Shown here piece after piece: positions 17,895-29,768 of a stretch of DNA of 64,000 nt (position 1 is the stretch's first letter; each line of letters begins with the position of its first letter). The notes beneath the pieces are model-generated. The model was not told the DNA's origin, ran no database searches, and was given only the letters and a program-made list of their open reading frames with translations. Position numbers and translations under genes: made by a program. The stretch is from Siniperca chuatsi (Eukaryota > Chordata > Actinopteri > Centrarchiformes > Sinipercidae): assembly GCF_020085105.1 (NCBI RefSeq), contig NC_058046.1:1953175-2017174 (forward strand), read 5' to 3'.

Positions 17895-19450
17895 GATGAA
17901 ATCTGCAATATGAGCTACAGAAACGGCTACAGAAGAATGAAGCTTGAAGTTACATGTAATTTAAATAATTCAGTTATAACCAGATTAAATAACAAAAACT
18001 GGATTACTCACTAACAAGTTTTTCAAATTACTGGCGCAGGTATTCGTGTCAGTATTAATGGATGTGGGTTAATGCACCACGGTTAAGTACATTCATCTTT
18101 ACTTTCTGGACTAAGTTTCGAGGTTCTGGATTGGGTTGCACCAGCTATTTGTAAATCCATGATTAAGTCTGTGTTCAAAGTCTTTTCTGAGATCTTAATA
18201 AATATTACCTAGTTTCAAATCAGTGATGTACTTTTTCAAGGAAGGAAATGTCTGGTCTAGTAACGACTTTAGAGATCTGTAAATCGTTTGCTAGGAAACA
18301 TCTGTAGCAGCGTCCAATCAAAAGCCATCTATGCAAACTGTAACATCACCAGCTGTAACCTAACTTCCAAAAATCCATTTTAGGGGGCCAAATATATTAA
18401 AGTACCTGCCAATCCGTTGTAAATGTAGGTCAATCTTTGCTTTCTTTAGTGTACATGGAGAAGTTCGTGGGTTTCACGGTTTGTAGCATTAATGAAGTTT
18501 AGAATGTGAAACATCTGATTGCACAACTTCACCAACAGAGTAATTGGTCATTCAGTAACATTATTTAACATCATCGGCATAACGTTTACTGATTTGAGGA
18601 CTGTATTCTTTTGTAAGATAGATTTAAAATCGTTTTTATCAATAATAAACAGCATTTTGATCAGACACCCTTTTTAATTATAAAACAATCACACACATGG
18701 CCAGAGGGCAGGGGTAAAGATGAATTTGTTAGTTATAAAGCTTTCAGCCTTTATATTTGTTCTTTTCCCCTTTTGATGAATTTTTCTCATTGTGTGTTTT
18801 AATGTTTTCAGAACGCATCTGGAGATATTATTTTCTGATCTTAATCTCTGATCTCACCGAGCTGACAAACCACTTTCTAAGGATCACAGAATAATAATTT
18901 TGTGATCACAAATAGAAAGTTACTTACATGCATGTTCTCCCTGGGCTTCCGTAGACTTCTTTTATACTATATGTGATATAACTGGCATTTTAATGTTAAT
19001 TTAATGTTTTGAATATGAGAAATTGCACATTGACAGTTTCTGGACATTTTCAGAGAAAAGTGACCACAGCAGTTTCTGTTTTAAACTTCTTATAAGGTTT
19101 TATTTCACTAGTGGTGTTTTTGTGTTCATTATTGGTGCTGTAGAGTAGATCTTTGAGTTTTGGTGCTAAAGGTGGTTTTCACTTTGTGACATTTTGTGTC
19201 CGCAAACTGATTTGAACTAAAAATACTCAGCAGATGGACACAAAATGAGCTGCTGGAGGTCAGACTTACAAACTCGTGTGTGTGTTTCTGTTGGTGAGCG
19301 CTGTATCGAGTGTGTATACAGAGTACACAGGGTGTAACCACCTGTAACCACACATCCCTGCAGAGCTGTATATATAAGAGCTCACATCTCATGTTATTAA
19401 CCTGCATTACTGCTTCTTATCACATTAATAAAGTTTGCTTGAATGTGAAC
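17895..19450 (+). other. Probable lox 3'UTR
   Basis: Non-coding sequence follows the lox stop (17892-17894). AATAAA signals occur at 18197-18202, 18644-18649 and 19427-19432, allowing alternative ends; the last is followed by GT-rich sequence. Part of this region (about 18730-18897) reappears inverted in the duplicated units at 30.7 and 50.1 kb. Confidence 0.5.
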
Positions 19451-20612
19451 CCTGTTAAGTGTGACTCATTGCAAGCCACAGTATATTTCCACCAACCTGT
19501 TTAAGTGCGTTTTTTAATTTGTGCACGAACACCTGAGAGGAAACAAAATCTTGTAATGTAATATTTCAAAATATAATAATATTTTAGTAGGCCTACCAGC
19601 TCTCTACCAATGAAACTAAATGTGTAAATAATGTGCAAATCATTTTTATTAGACTCAACAAAACTCTTACGCTGACATCAGTGCTGAAACAATTAAGGAA
19701 TCCATTGAGTAATTGATCAATAGAGAATTATTTCAATAATTGATTGTTAAAATCCTTTTCCAAGAAAAAAACGATAGTTCCAGTTTCTGAAATATGAGGA
19801 TTTGTTGCTTTTCTTGTTTTATATCGTTAACTGACATAAACATTGAATATCTTTAGGTTTTGAAAATGTTCAAAACATTTATAGACTAAACAACTGATCG
19901 AGAAAATAGAGTGGCCTAATAGATCGTGAAAATCTTCAGTTGCAATCCTAGACGATCTAAATGTGTATAAACTCCAGCACTGAGTCGGTTGGCAAACAAC
20001 GAAATGCTGCCTCACTGCTGCCAACTGGTCTGGAGTGTGGATCATAGATCTGAGTTTCTAGGGTTGATAGGCTAATAATAGTCCATCCTGGTGGAAGACA
20101 TATTCCAATTCTTTATGTAAGTAAAAGTAACAATGCATCACTATAAAGAGGGAGGCCATATGACCACCTCCCCTGTTATAATGTGACCTGAGGTCTAAGT
20201 CACCTGAGCAAGTTCCATTTGCTGAAGAAGGTCATGGGACAGGACCAAAAGCTCAGAGAAGTGCATTTCATTATTTACCACATATTTCATGCCAGTTCGG
20301 TTCTCCATAAAGGGTTCCCCCGAAACAGAATTACATTTCACCAGAATTGTAATGTAATACTGTATGACATATAGAACATAGTACCATTTTGCAGAACAAA
20401 TACTTTTGATACTTTAAGTACATTTTTGGTGGTAATACTTCTGTACATTTTGAATGGAAGACTTCTACTTGAAATGGAGTATTTCTACACAGTGTTATTG
20501 CTACTTTTACTACAGTAAGAGATCTCAATATCTCAACCAACACCATGCTGTGTGATCCCTGCAGTATTCTGTGCAGTTTTCCCTCTCCCTGTGAGTGTCC
20601 TCCGTTTGTCTG

Positions 20613-20678
<66 letters not shown>

Positions 20679-21880
20679 ACTCCGGCTCCCCGGGCTTCCA
20701 CCTGCTGCTGATGACCGGCGCACCTGTCATCAATCATTAGTCTCCTCAGCATAAAGACCGGGCTCTTCCTCATCTCCGTATACCTGTTTGAGCATACGTA
20801 ACGGCTCCTCACAGCAAGTACAGTTGTAGCTCTGTCTGGTAATCTTGTGTTTTTTGCAAACTCTGGTTTGCTTCTGCTGCAGACATCCCTCTCGCCGGTG
20901 ATCACAGCCACGTCACCTCACGGATATCTGCCAACCTGTTCGTGCTCTGCCAGCTAACCAGTGGTCTCCCTGCTCCACCTGTGAAAACCCCCGTGCCACT
21001 TTTGTGAGTAAGTTGAACTTGTTGGAGTAATACAGTATTTTAATTCTTACTTTAGTAGATTTTTAGAAAAAAAATATTACATTTGGATATGTTCATCGCT
21101 CTACTTTGATTTATTTATTTTATATTGATTTATTTATTCGTGCGCAGTCCATTGAGAGGTTGGTGGTCAGCTGATCCACGCCCCCTCTTGACTATGTTCA
21201 GAGCAGAGAGCAAAAAACAGACTGATTTTTATTTTATGTGGACGTGACGGATATAACTTTATCACCACAGATGGTCTTCCTCAGGTAAAAGTGAAGAAGT
21301 GAACACACCTGGAGGCAATTCATGATGAAACGTCACATCATTATCTCCTAATGAGCCTAAATGAGTCGTCTGATATGAGACATTTTCAGTCACATTAGAG
21401 GCTAATTAGGCCACTAATCTAATTGTCTTCCTGTGATTGGAGAATACTTGGTGTGGGGGGGAACTGGGACTTGAGACGTCTATACTGTAACATGTGGACA
21501 CTCTCTGTATTTACTTTCTGACATAACAGACATGGTCCATGGCTGCTGACTGGATGGCAGTTGTCACTGAAATAAACTGTATGGAGAAATGGACGTTTAC
21601 CTTAAGACTACAATATGATCAATATATAAAATACTGGAGAAAATGGACTTCATGTACAGTATGTGCTAAAAATGTGTTAAAAAAAACACGCTAAACTAAG
21701 ATGGTGAACCTGCTAAACATCAGCATGCTAGCATTGTCATTTTGAGAATATTAGCATGCTGATTTAGCTCAAAGCATCACTGCTTCAAAGTACAGCCTCA
21801 CATAGCTGCTGGCATAGCTACAGACTCTTGAATTGTATTAATATAATTGATCTACATTAGAGAAGTTGTTCTGTTTCTTC
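19451..21880. other. Intergenic segment between lox and the first lectin gene
   Basis: No gene is supported. It holds a long GT microsatellite (20614-20678), a dispersed repeat at about 21685-21810 similar to 33025-33165, and AT-rich sequence. Confidence 0.5.
20614..20678. repeat. (GT)n microsatellite, about 32 repeats
   Basis: An uninterrupted GT tract. On the reverse strand it creates three poly-His-Thr open frames that are not genes. Confidence 0.98.
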
Positions 21881-22261
21881 TGAAAATTTGGTAGAAATTC
21901 AGGAAGATTATACCCATGTAAACAGAAGATTTAACACAGACTCACAGACCATCAGCCTTTTTCAATGCTTAAGCTTTTTAATTTGCACAAGACAAGAAAA
22001 GTTCACTCTGCAGAGTAAAGCCATGCTAAAATCCTTCTTTTCATAACTCATTCAGTCTGCTCTTATTAAAGGCACAAAGCCTCAGAGACCATCCAGCCAG
22101 TTCATGTCACTTCGATCCTCCTTCGTAGCGTTACAGCGATAGAAAGATGTCAAATGAGATTCCGAGAATTCAGGTTGCATATGAGAGTGATGGCACAAAT
22201 ACACATCGGCCAGTGTTTGTGCTTTTTCCAGACGGATCATGCCTCTGTTTCAGCCCAGGAA

Positions 22262-24585
22262 TCACATGAGAATAATGCTGCAGACTGATGGGAGATGAGA
22301 ATCGCACTGCGTTTCATTCAAGCACCCCGACACGTTTTCTGTAAGTGCCAAAAACACAGGAGTCAGTGAGCTCAACACAAACGAAGACCTTAACCTATCT
22401 GATGATGCATCACTATGTACAAAGACTATGGAAATATTCCAGGGGAAATGACATTGTTCTGCACAACGGCATCGCCACACACAGTTTCAGGCAGAAACCA
22501 CTGTGGTGTGTAATTCTCATATGACTTAAATTTACAGCTGCATCAGTAAGTTACTCATCAATGTCAAAACCATATTAGATAATGCAATACTGTGTATGGA
22601 TAACCATGAACTGATTTGATACTCGGATTGATTTACCTCCAGAGGGTTGAAAACAGAAGTGCTCACGCTCATCAGATGTCCAGTCAAAAATACTCCAGGA
22701 CCAAGAAGGATCCTGTGAGGCAAAATATAATGTAATACATTGCTATATTACTATATAAGATATTACTTGGATTAAAATGAATGAATTGAATATTGTTTAA
22801 AAAGCAGTCAAACCTCATGTAATAGTATATACCTCTGTATCACAGCCTCCAACCCATACGTCTCCAGAATTATAGCCAGCACTCTGAATCAGCTTTTGAA
22901 CGTCATCAAAGGACTCAGCGTCGCCTGCAAATGCAAGGTTTCCACCCATGGACCGGCAGTTTTCCTACAGTGGAGACAAACAAACAGAGTGATGTCACCA
23001 AGAAAAGCAACCTTAGTAATAGGACATCAACAGAAGATGCCAATTAACCAAGTAAATACAGAGTTAACTTAGTGTAGAAACGTTCTGCTTTGAATAAAGA
23101 ATCATCCGGATTACCTGAGCTTCATCCCAAGTCATGCTTTCTGCAACGTAGCGGAGACAACGAATAGTGAATGTAGTCCAACCATCAGGACAAGATGGAA
23201 ACCAGGGTTCATCTGAAGACAAATACAGACAAGAGGTTAATATCGAGTCACCAGGGGAGTTACAAGAATATGTAGAGGCAGTTTTTCTCTCTCAGGAAAA
23301 CATTTTGACAAAGTGTGTTGCATTTTTGCAAATACCTAAAAGTATATATACACCAACCTATTACTGGAGTTGGAACTGGAGTCCAGATGTCTCCATCTGT
23401 ATAAGCTGGACAGTTTGACATAGCAGTTATTATAGACATCTGCTCTTATTTATTTTATTGTTATTTCATTGTATTTATATTCACATCATTACAAATCTGA
23501 GGAAATATACACTCACGATCAACCATAATGTCCTGTGTCACAGGCTCGTCCTCTGTTTCTGGAAGAGCTGGAAGGACAGTTTGACACACCAGTGAGCAGT
23601 GGTGGAGGAAGCACGCACATCCTTTACTTAAAGGAATAGTTTGACATTTTGGGAAACACTCTTATTCACTTTCTGGCAGAGATAAAGCCAGGCTAGCTGT
23701 CTTAATGCTAAGCTAATCAGCTACTGCTGTAGCTTCATATTTAGCGTACAAACATGAGTGACATCAAGCTTCTCGAACTCTCAGCAAGAAAGCGAATAAG
23801 AGTTTTTTTAAAAATGTCTAACTGTTAGTAAAAGTGATGATAATACAATATGAAAATAATCTGTTACAAGTGTAAGTCCTGCATTAAAAGTTTTCTTTAA
23901 GTAAAAACACAGAAGTATTATCAGCAAGATGGACATGAAGTATCAAAAGTAATGTAATAATCCAGAATTACCCTTGATACAGTATTATTATAGATAGATA
24001 GCAGCTATATTATAGGCTAATAGCATATATTATTGGATTATAATTATGATGCATTCATGTTTAAGCAACATTTTAATCTTGTAGCTGGGTGAGGTGGAGT
24101 TAATTCTATCTACTTTATGTACTGCTGTGTAGTTTAATCTATAACAATGCATCGACGCTGTCCCATGTATGTAACTACAAATTTTGTCATTTTGAATTTT
24201 TGTGTTCCTTTATGGGTTGAAAAAATGATCCTACTTCTTCAGCTAAATGAACCATTTAAAAACCTTGTCTGAAAAATATAGAATCATAAAGTTTAAAACA
24301 GCTCATCAAAAGTTGACACAAAATCTTCATCTGTAAAGTAAGTAATAACTATAGCTGACAGATAAATGCAGTGGAGTCAAAAGTACAACATTTCACTCTG
24401 AATGTAGTGAAGTAGAAAGAAGCCGAAAATGGAAATACTCAAGTAAAATACACGTACTTCAGAAAATTTTCTCATGTTTAGTACTTCAATAAATGACATC
24501 TCACCACTGCCAGTAAATACTCACGAGTAGCTCTGGTCAGAGCCATCATGGCACACACAAACACGGACACAATCAGCATCTTCAT
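22262..24585 (-). CDS. Secreted C-type lectin-domain protein, copy A (7 coding exons)
   Basis: Minus-strand exons: 24525-24585 (E1), 23517-23567 (E2), 23358-23405 (E3), 23115-23212 (E4), 22833-22964 (E5), 22637-22712 (E6) and 22262-22338 (E7). All borders are GT-AG and phases agree, giving 180 aa. E1 is a signal peptide ([20 protein letters not shown]). E2 and E3 encode an acidic then Pro/Thr-rich stalk ([30 protein letters not shown]). E4-E7 form a [38 protein letters not shown] (WIGL position), and [10 protein letters not shown] at the end. The EPN/QPD and WND motifs are absent, so ordinary calcium-dependent sugar binding is doubtful. The fold resembles small secreted fish lectins of the ladderlectin/type II antifreeze kind. 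Ligand unknown. Confidence 0.82.
23625..23830. repeat. MITE-like element between lectin A exons E1 and E2
   Basis: It starts near AGGAATAGTTTGACATTTTG and ends near AAAATGTCTAACTGTTAG, which are imperfect inverted termini. The inside carries GCCAGGCTAGCTGTCTTAATG. Longer copies lie in gene B (about 36400-36830 and each later repeat unit) and gene C (about 53738-54155), so it was present before the duplications. Confidence 0.6.
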
Positions 24586-24731
24586 GGTGGAGATGTGGCA
24601 GATGTGAGAGATGATGATGTCCTTTCATTAAGAGAGACAGGCATGTTACTCATACTTCAGCAGGGAGCAGATGACTTACACTGATACTGCCAGGACTTTC
24701 AAAAAAGAAAGAGGATGAGTTTATAGAAGAC

Positions 24732-24833
24732 CTGCTGCAGAATGATCTTCTCTTCGTCCTTCTCAGTTACAGCGCGTAGCTTCAGCCGTCCTGTGTGGAG
24801 CTGCTGAACAAGACAAAGACCGGCTCTTAAATA
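24732..24833 (-). promoter_or_regulatory. Lectin A promoter and 5' non-coding exon
   Basis: On the minus strand TATTTAAG (24826-24833) is a TATA-like box. Transcription would start near 24800, and a 5' leader would run to a donor at 24731/24732 (CAGCAG|GTCTTC). The next acceptor (GAAAG|GACATC) joins at 24621, just upstream of the ATG at 24585. The same layout is kept at the other two lectin genes. The start site is inferred. Confidence 0.55.
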
Positions 24834-25492
24834 CAGTTAGTTACAAAGCCAGGACGTGAGGCCACACACACTGAAAACACACAGACAGAAATGCAAATCT
24901 AAAATCAATCTGCCTTCCTAATCTAAAAAAAAGTAGATCAAGGGAAGCTTTTAATTGTTTTTTATGACAAGACAAATGACTCATTGTTTAAAATTTCCCC
25001 TGGTATTTATCTAGTGATGGTGATACCTGCCAACGCCCTGATTCAGTCGCTCATATTGCCCATAGCTCAGCTGACAGCAGCCCAACACAAATAGCATAAG
25101 CCTAAGCTTAAATATCTTCTAATAGAAAACATTTGCTCAGTGCTTTGACAGTAAAGCAGACTTCCTTCACTTCTGCAGAAGCGTGAGACAGAACAGCACA
25201 CAAGCCGTGACATCCGTGAGGGCTGACTGGACTTCCATGATGGTGATGGTGTTTGCTGATGATAGTGTAGCAAAGATGGATCTTAGATACAATCATTAAT
25301 TAATAACGGCTCTAGTTCTTGAGAACTCCAGGGACACCAGTATCACACAGAATTACACACTTGAATGCAAATGTATTGTGGCTTCACTGATCAATCACTG
25401 CGTGTGATGTGACATAGGTCATAGTGAGAGCGCTTAGCAACTTTTAGTGCATCGTTTTGGTTTTTTCTAACCTTGTTTCCAAATGTTTCCAG

Positions 25493-25599
25493 AGAAAAAG
25501 CTGCTGAACACGAGCTGCTCAGCAGCAAACAGCAGACAGACGCAGTCAGGGAGCAGCTGGTGAACACAGTGGAGCATTTAGCAGCTGAAGAGCCAGATA
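25493..25599 (+). pseudogene. Coiled-coil gene exon, unit A (cut by Tc1)
   Basis: After an acceptor TTTCCAG the exon encodes a Glu/Gln/Lys-rich helical segment (EKAAEHELLSSKQQTD.. VEHLAAEEPD). It stops at a TA where a Tc1-like element begins. In units B and C the sequence beyond the far end of the Tc1 continues the frame (..SCWRPNTELKGK, stop). In unit A that far end is missing, replaced by Gypsy sequence. No upstream exons of this gene are visible, because the head-to-head lectin gene occupies that side. I do not recognise the family. Confidence 0.5.
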
Positions 25600-25915
25600 C
25601 AGCAGGTAAAATAAGTATTATACACATCACCATTTTTCTCAGTAAATATATTTCTAAAGGTGCTATTGACATGAAATTTTCACCAGATGTTGGTAACAAC
25701 TCATGAAATCCACACATGCAGAGAAATCTAACCATAGATGTCCATATATTAAGTTATGTGTTAAAATGTTAATGACACAGGGAAAAAGTATTGAACACAT
25801 GAAGAAAGGGAGGTGCAAAAGGGCATGGGAAGCCAAGATAATCAGTAATTAGAAAGCAATCCTGCCCCTTGTCAGTGCAAATTAATATCGGCTGGTTCAG
25901 TCCCACCTGATCTGG
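25600..25915. mobile_element. Tc1-like element end, unit A (truncated)
   Basis: It begins at TA|CAGCAGGTAAAATAAG, the same target as in units B and C. The roughly 195-bp inverted terminal repeat is followed by AAGAAAGGGAGGTGCAAAAG, which in unit C is found, reversed, next to the opposite end (59525-59575). The remainder is lost at the junction with the Gypsy fragment. Confidence 0.75.
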
Positions 25916-25920
25916 CCAAC

Positions 25921-27776
25921 ATGAACCCAGCAGACGATAACATGGAAGTAGCACCCTACCACTTAGCGCTAGCTAGCCAAGGGATTCTGCTAGGCCAGCA
26001 TGAACAATTAATCCGGGCTCTGACAGACAGCAATCAGGCCATGGTTTCCCAAATCACACAACTAACCCAACAGGTTTCCCGACTCTCCACCCAGCTCTCG
26101 ACTCCGGCTCCGATGATGTCCTCACTGCCAGCCACGCCGTTACCATCACTGTCAGCTCCGCCACTCTGGGACTCCAACGCTTTGGACCCAGACACCTTCT
26201 CCGGAGAAGTGAACAGCTGCCGGAGTTTCTTGCTTCAGTGCTCCTTGGTCTTCTACCAGCACCCCGTCACATTCTCCTCTGATTATCCGAAAGATAAACT
26301 TTATAGTGGGACTACTACGGGGAAGAGCTTTAGCTTGGGCTGAGGCGACGCACACTAGCAGACCTCTCTCGTCCTTCTCCCTGGTGGATTTCACAACGGT
26401 CTTTGACCACCCGGACACCTGTGGGACCGCCTGTGATCGCCTTCTTCGGACCAGCCAAGGTAATCGTAATATAGCGGACTTCTCCATTGAGTTCTGCACA
26501 CTAGCCGCTCACTCAGGGTGGAACAAGCAAGCCCTGGTTAGCGCCTTCAGAAGGGGCCGGAGGAAAACCATCAAGGACAAGTTGGCTTCCCGCGACGAAC
26601 CCGTGGGTTTGGATGCATTAATTACCCTTGGTATCGGGATAGACAATCGCCTTCGTGAATGACGCCAAAAGCGCCTCCATCGGTCTCCTGCTCTGCTTTC
26701 ACGCAACTCTACGTTTCCTCCAGGGCCACGGCGGGGAAACCCGACGATTGCCGCTGCACCTCGTCCGCCACAACCGGCCAGCCTAGACTCTGAGCCGATG
26801 CAACTTGGCTCAGCCCACCTCACGCCGGCAGAACACCTACACCGACATACTGCGGGGGAATGCCTCTACTGCAGCCGCGGGGGCCATTTCCTGGCCACCT
26901 GCCCCGTGCGACCAAAAGATTAGGCTCACTAATTACAGTGGGGGTTCTGGTGAGCCCTAACAACCCTCGACAGCCGGAACCGCCACATCTACAGATCCCG
27001 GTCACTCTCCACCATCCACACGGATCACTTCTGCTGCTAGCCCTGATCGACTCGGGAGCGGAGGACAACTTCCTGGATCCGGAACTCGCTCGACAGGCAG
27101 GTATCCCCACAGAGGTCTTCCAGGGGCCACAGAAGGTGGAGGCACTGGATGGCAGACCCCTAGCCCAGATAACCCATTGCACCGCTCCGGTTTCCATGGT
27201 CTTATCGGGCAATCACCGTGAGGACCTCCACTTCAAGCTCATCTCGACACCTTGGACACCACTGGGTTACCCCTGGTTGTGTCAACACAACCCCCACATT
27301 CACTGGAGGACAGGGAGAATCCTGAGTTGGAGCACCTACAGCCTCTCCACCTGTCTCAGTACAGGCAGGCCTCATTCGCTCCTCTTCTTCACCGGTAGGA
27401 ACAGGGTTTTTCTTCGTAGCCAAAAGACAAAACACTGTGACCCTGCATCAACTACAGAGGACTCAACCAGATCACCATAAAAAAACAAGTACCCCCTGCC
27501 TCTCATCAACTCAGCTTTTAAACCCCTCCACGGGGCCACCATATTCTCTAAACTGGACATGCGCAACGCCTATCACCTGGTTCGGATTCAGGAGGGGGAT
27601 GAATGGAAGACCGCCTTCAACACACCCCTGTGTCACTTTGAGTACCTGGTCATGCCATTTGGGCTCACCAATGCACCGGCGGTGTTCCAAGCCCTGGTTA
27701 ATGACGTCCTCCGCCGATTTCCTAAACCGTTTCGTGTTTGTCTACCTTGATGACATCCTCATCTTCTCCCGCAAAA
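25921..27776 (+). mobile_element. Ty3/Gypsy retrotransposon fragment (gag to RT), decayed
   Basis: Successive frames carry a gag-like protein from 25921; a capsid-like part ending about 26660; a zinc knuckle C-LYC-SRGG-H-FLAT-C near 26865-26910; a protease motif (ALIDSGAEDNF, about 27045); and an RT part with [33 protein letters not shown] and [11 protein letters not shown] (27545-27775). Frame shifts near 26300, 26660 and 27740, plus a missing stretch between protease and RT, make it non-functional. No LTRs are present. The right edge joins sequence homologous to 46330. Confidence 0.88.
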
Positions 27777-28380
27777 TTGTGCAACACCATACTCACAGTA
27801 CAAAATCTGCTGTTTGAGGTGCTGTTCTCACAGGACAGCGACACTACACACACACACACACACAATGATCTTATAGACCATGATGTATATAAAGTAGTTA
27901 AAATGACCTCAACCTTAAACATCTGCAGAAGTAAAATGCAACACACACATGAATGCAGCAGGAATATGAATCCAGAAACATCAGATATCATAAAACACTG
28001 ACAGGAGCGTTTTACTGCACAGTGAGCTGATAACACTTCTATACTTTTACTTCAGGGAGGTTTGAATGCAGGACTTTCACTTGTCGGGGAGTGTTTTCAC
28101 AGTGTTAGTACTTTGACTGCAGTAAAGGCTCTGAGTCCTTCCGCCACTGTCTCTGTCCCTCTTTGTATTTCCTTCTCCTTCACATCCTGCAGCTGGTGCT
28201 ACAACTCTGCCCTCTGCTGCTGCAAATAAACCAAACTTTCAGGAAGAGCGCCTTCTTTTCCCAGAGAAACTGTATTTTATTCAAAAGAAGCGTCAGAAAA
28301 GAAAAAGCTCATCGATGTTAATATCTTATATTAATGACAAAATATATGACAACATTTTACGTTGTCCCCTGAACTCATTA
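27776..28380. repeat. Left edge of duplication unit B (homologous to 46326-46955)
   Basis: From TTGTGCAACACCATACTCAC onward this matches the segment starting at about 46332, including TTATAGACCATGATG and CTTTCAGGAAGAGCGCC. It contains an inverted copy of the dispersed repeat from lox intron 1 and a short CA run. No coding exon is supported. Confidence 0.7.
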
Positions 28381-28634
28381 AAACAGTTTGAACATGATGT
28401 TAACAATATAACCTTCATGAAGGAGGATTCAGAGTGAATGCATTAGGTTTAGCTTGATGTATAAAACTGAGCTGCTTCATGTTACAATCTGTCTGTACTT
28501 AGAGCAACGTAATTGCTACTGCAATGAACTAATATCTAAATATAACTGCTTTGCACAGCTGCTGAACTACTGTGTACAATTTTCTCTCAATTATCTCTCA
28601 CTCTTTCTTTTTGTCTTTCTCCCTCATCCCGCAG

Positions 28635-28707
28635 TACTCTGTCACGTCTCTGAAGAGCATCCCAGAGTTGTCCAGGAGGAGTGATGGCCAGGCCGAGGAG
28701 AGACCAG
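28635..28707 (+). pseudogene. Isolated putative exon of an unknown gene
   Basis: A clean acceptor (CTCATCCCGCAG) and donor (CCAG|GTAACT) bound an open 73-nt segment reading YSVTSLKSIPELSRRSDGQ and on. It lies in a block (about 28383-28975) present in unit B but absent from unit C, suggesting a captured or differentially lost gene piece. Neighbouring exons were not found. Confidence 0.35.
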
Positions 28708-29507
28708 GTAACTACGAATTATAAAAGGATAGCTTAGTTAGAATTTTTACTCTACTTTTGAACTAAAACTGTGTAGCAGTTTCTTCTGATTGTTCTGTTT
28801 GTGAAGTTGCTCCACGAAGATTATAATGTATAATGTTGATTTAACTTTATGATCATTTGGGAGAATGTAGTTTGTGCTGCTCTTGGGTCATATTTTTTTC
28901 ATTTCTATCAATAAGAGACTAAATAACACAAACACTGTACAACAGCACCACAAACTACAGCCTCCAAAATGAGCTTTGTCCTTTACTGCCTTATCTTTGA
29001 TTGATGTTCAATAGTGTTTTTTTTTTTTTTTAAGAGATTACTGACTATAAATAATAACATACATTAGTTTTCTTACCGGAACAAACTGCAGTGCACAGGA
29101 GTTTATAGTGTGTTTACAGCCCTGAGTAGTTCCTGCAGGTGTTCCTCCTATGTAGCCTGAGAGGCGAAACCCGGGGCAAAAGAAAAACTTATATCACCTG
29201 CTGCTGCCTACTTACTGTGAAGGAACAGTGATTCTTGAAAACTACTTAGATGAACATTTTTATCAACATCTCTCTTCTCTGGATCTTGGCGTTGGAAGAT
29301 TCTGTTTAGTATTTGTTCATTTTGAAATGAACTGATATTCTGTAATACTTAAAATTTCACCAGCTGATGTTTTCAGTAGTTTCCTTTTTCAAATCATTTT
29401 CAGTCTTGTAATTTTTTAAGTTTCTTCAGTTTCATGCCATTACAAAACACTAACAGAACATTTCATTACAAACTTCACCAGTTTCTCCTGCTTCTCTATT
29501 CACACAG

Positions 29508-29704
29508 AAAACAAGAGGAGGAGCCACGAGGATGGACCTGAACAGACCGAGGAAGAAAAGGCGGTCACATCTAAGAGTGATAACACAGGATTCCAGGTCG
29601 TGATGGAAGGAGAAGGAGAAAGTGTACCGCTTATGGCAGGAAGACAGGAAGAGACTACTGTGGACAATGGAGGAGAAGAGAAGATCGAATCTCAGAGTGA
29701 ATGA
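29508..29704 (+). pseudogene. Receptor cytoplasmic-tail exon, unit B
   Basis: After the acceptor CACACAG, an open frame encodes a hydrophilic tail (NKRRSHEDGPEQTEEEKAV.. GFQVVMEGEGE..VPLMAGRQEETTVDNGG) ending in TGA at 29702-29704. It matches the tail exon in unit C. Compared with C, a small insertion near 29670 changes the last residues. The preceding transmembrane exon is deleted here, so this is a gene relic. I cannot name the receptor family. Confidence 0.5.
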
Positions 29705-29768
29705 AAAGATCCCCAGTTTGTGGCTGAAAGAGAAACACACCAAGATCAAAAACCAGAGAGCACTGAGC

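Noticed and set aside
20331-20911. Minus-strand frames with long His-Thr repeats
   Set aside because: They are produced by the GT microsatellite at 20614-20678 and have no exon structure.
22262-22480. 72-codon frame starting [15 protein letters not shown] in lectin A (and in B, C)
   Set aside because: Only its last 25 codons are exon E7. The upstream part has no fitting acceptor-donor pair and E6 joins E7 directly in phase.
26860-27480. Host aspartic protease-like gene
   Set aside because: The DSGA motif lies between a gag zinc knuckle and a Gypsy RT in one decayed element.
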